Source: Firmicutes bacterium TM09-10 | GTDB lineage: Bacteria > Bacillota > Clostridia > Lachnospirales > Lachnospiraceae | Assembly: GCA_003481005.1 (NCBI GenBank) | Contig: QUKC01000005.1 | Location: 394 to 64,393 of the forward strand | Reading direction: 5' to 3' | DNA: 64,000 bases | Shown: positions 62,636 to 64,000 of the stretch, piece by piece | Position numbering within the stretch: the stretch's first letter is position 1 | Layout of the letters: each line of letters begins with the position of its first letter | The notes under the pieces: model-generated | What the model was told of the DNA's origin: nothing | The model's database searches: none | The model's input: the letters and a program-made list of their open reading frames with translations, nothing else | Program-made: the position numbers and the translations under genes

Positions 62636-63565
62636 TTATTCTTTCGTATCTTTCCCCACAATCTGCAGTCGGAATTCAAAATCCCTTCTGTCCTTCACGC
62701 CAAGATTATGCAGGATAAGACCCGCAAACAGAGACTGTAATGCAGCTAATCCTGCAAATCCGCAGGCGATCAGTGTCGGGAACTTCGGCACCAGACCAGT
62801 CTCCACATACTCGATTCCAACCGGAATAAAGAACCCAACTGCAATCACAAACAGCAACAGCGCCAACAGCCCAAAAAATGCAAAGGGGCGATACTGACGG
62901 AACATCCGGAAAATCGTTTTCAGCACGCGGAAACCATCCGAATACGTATTTAACTTGGATTCGCTGCCCTCCGGACGGTCACGGTATGTGATCACAACAT
63001 TATCTACCTGCATATTGTTATAAACCGCATGAATCGTCATCTCCGTTTCGATTTCAAAGCCACGGGACAGTACCGGGAATGTCTTGACAAAACGGTAGGA
63101 AAATGCACGATATCCCGTCATAATATCCCGAATATCCGATTTGAACAGTGCATTGATCGACGCACGGACAAGACTGTTTCCCATATTATGAAAAGGGCGT
63201 TTATTCTCTTCAAAATACGTTGAAGACAGTCTGTCACCCACTACCATGTCTGAGTTGCGTTCCAGCACCAGGTCCGCCATTTCTCGCGCATTTTCCATCG
63301 GATAGGTATCATCGCCGTCTACCATGATATAGCACAGTGCATCAACCTCCTGAAACATCCTGCGGATTACATTGCCTTTCCCCTGCTTATATTCCTGCCG
63401 CACCACTGCACCGGCCTTTTCTGCCAGCTCTGCAGTGCGGTCGGTAGAATTGTTGTTATATACATAAATAACAGCCTCCGGAAGCGCCGCTTTTGCGTCC
63501 CGGACAACCTTTTCAATCGTTTTTTCTTCGTTATAACAGGGAATCAGTACCGCTATTTTATCCAT
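62636..63565 (-). CDS. Membrane GT2 glycosyltransferase (DPM1/CsbB-like)
   Basis: This 309-residue protein has a dolichol-phosphate-mannose synthase-like GT2 domain (about 1-225): VLIPCYNEEKTI, YNNNSTDRT, IMVDGDDTYP (DxD) and GYRAFSYRFVKTFP. Two C-terminal helices (about 232-255 and 268-290) anchor it. These enzymes move a sugar to polyprenyl phosphate, which then feeds GT-C transferases, in keeping with the two membrane proteins downstream. AAGGAG lies about 7 nt before the ATG. Confidence 0.9.
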   Translation of the reverse strand: MDKIAVLIPCYNEEKTIEKVVRDAKAALPEAVIYVYNNNSTDRTAELAEKAGAVVRQEYKQGKGNVIRRMFQEVDALCYIMVDGDDTYPMENAREMADLVLERNSDMVVGDRLSSTYFEENKRPFHNMGNSLVRASINALFKSDIRDIMTGYRAFSYRFVKTFPVLSRGFEIETEMTIHAVYNNMQVDNVVITYRDRPEGSESKLNTYSDGFRVLKTIFRMFRQYRPFAFFGLLALLLFVIAVGFFIPVGIEYVETGLVPKFPTLIACGFAGLAALQSLFAGLILHNLGVKDRRDFEFRLQIVGKDTKE

Positions 63566-63616
63566 CAGCGTTCTCCTTTTTATTCATAACAGCAAAATGC
63601 TCACCGATCATACATT

Positions 63617-64000
63617 CTACTGTTTTCTTGCTTTTTGTGCCAGATCCAATGCATAAACCGCCTGCTTTTCTACGCTCCGATCCGGAGAAACATGAAACGC
63701 AATGGCATCTTCCTGACTGAATTCATCGGATATTTCTTCTCTTAATACCTGACCTGGATGAAACAGGATTTCAAGCATCCTGCCGTTATGCTCTGCTTTT
63801 TTTTCTATATCCGGTAAAAGCTGCCTGATTCGCTCTTCATCCATATGACCGCTCATGATCAGCCCCCACAGATACATCGGCTTCATCCCTGCATTCCGGA
63901 ACCGTTTCTGCAACAATGCAGAACAATAGTTCAATAAAATATTCTTTACAAAATTGACCGGTCGATAGGTTTTGTATAAAGAAGCCTTTTTCAAAAACAC
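63617..64000 (-). CDS. ChbG/HpnK-like deacetylase, C-terminal part (cut by window)
   Basis: Only the last ~127 residues are visible, starting inside the gene. The segment LEILFHPGQVL and the general end resemble the YdjC/ChbG/HpnK carbohydrate deacetylase group, in which such a histidine binds metal. The gene continues to the right beyond 64000. Family call is moderate since the N-terminal motifs are missing. Confidence 0.55.
   Translation of the reverse strand: MFLKKASLYKTYRPVNFVKNILLNYCSALLQKRFRNAGMKPMYLWGLIMSGHMDEERIRQLLPDIEKKAEHNGRMLEILFHPGQVLREEISDEFSQEDAIAFHVSPDRSVEKQAVYALDLAQKARKQ

Overview
The window looks like a chromosomal segment of an anaerobic, low-to-medium GC Firmicute, most likely a Lachnospiraceae (Clostridia) member. 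The evidence is a V-type ATPase instead of an F-type in this stretch, a Spo0A-type DNA-binding domain, a Csp-like subtilase next to lspA, GH25/LCP wall genes, AGGAGG ribosome binding sites and sigma-A promoters. Almost everything is on the minus strand; only four clear genes are on plus.

Layout: 0-9 kb holds a nine-gene V-ATPase operon (H-C-I-K-F-E-A-B-D, transcribed leftward), facing a divergent LysR regulator across a promoter region with two perfect dyads. 10-19 kb holds a stand-alone Spo0A C-terminal-domain protein, an FAD oxidoreductase related to UDP-galactopyranose mutase, a radical SAM/SPASM protein, a large YfhO/DUF6044-like membrane protein, and a metNIQ methionine importer with an unexplained structured leader. 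18.8-24.7 kb holds lspA overlapping a subtilase, a long clpX variant and an HtrA protease; the last two carry in-frame tandem repeats.

24.8-47 kb is a large cell-surface polysaccharide locus. It has dTDP-rhamnose genes (rfbB, rfbA, rfbC; no rfbD seen), a Wzm/Wzt-type ABC exporter, a methyltransferase/kinase-like fusion reminiscent of WbdD, several multi-domain GT2 glycosyltransferases, a phosphohexomutase, a polyprenyl-phosphate sugar-1-phosphate transferase, an LCP ligase and a GH25 lysozyme-like surface protein. Together they suggest a rhamnose-containing polymer that is begun on undecaprenyl phosphate, extended in the cytoplasm, possibly capped, exported by Wzm/Wzt and attached to the wall by LCP.

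47-64 kb is accessory: a small zinc-ribbon protein, a pair of SMR/EamA half-transporters, a membrane-anchored SGNH-like protein with an altered nucleophile block, several uncharacterised polytopic membrane proteins, an O-acylation cassette (FkbH-like HAD/GNAT, MBOAT, SGNH), a decayed acyltransferase-3 gene, two tandem DUF6056-like membrane proteins, a membrane GT2 and, cut by the window edge, a ChbG/HpnK-like deacetylase. The part from about 58 to 63 kb is visibly more AT-rich than the polysaccharide core.

A recurring feature is strong intergenic RNA/DNA structure without the T-tract of a terminator. This includes a dispersed palindromic repeat (12.5 and 15.65 kb), a duplicated promoter-plus-leader element (15.6 and 48.0 kb), a tandem hairpin pair with compensatory changes (42.9 kb) and a nested palindrome (54.6 kb). 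No tRNA, rRNA, CRISPR or insertion sequence was seen. All family assignments come from reading motifs, with no database search.
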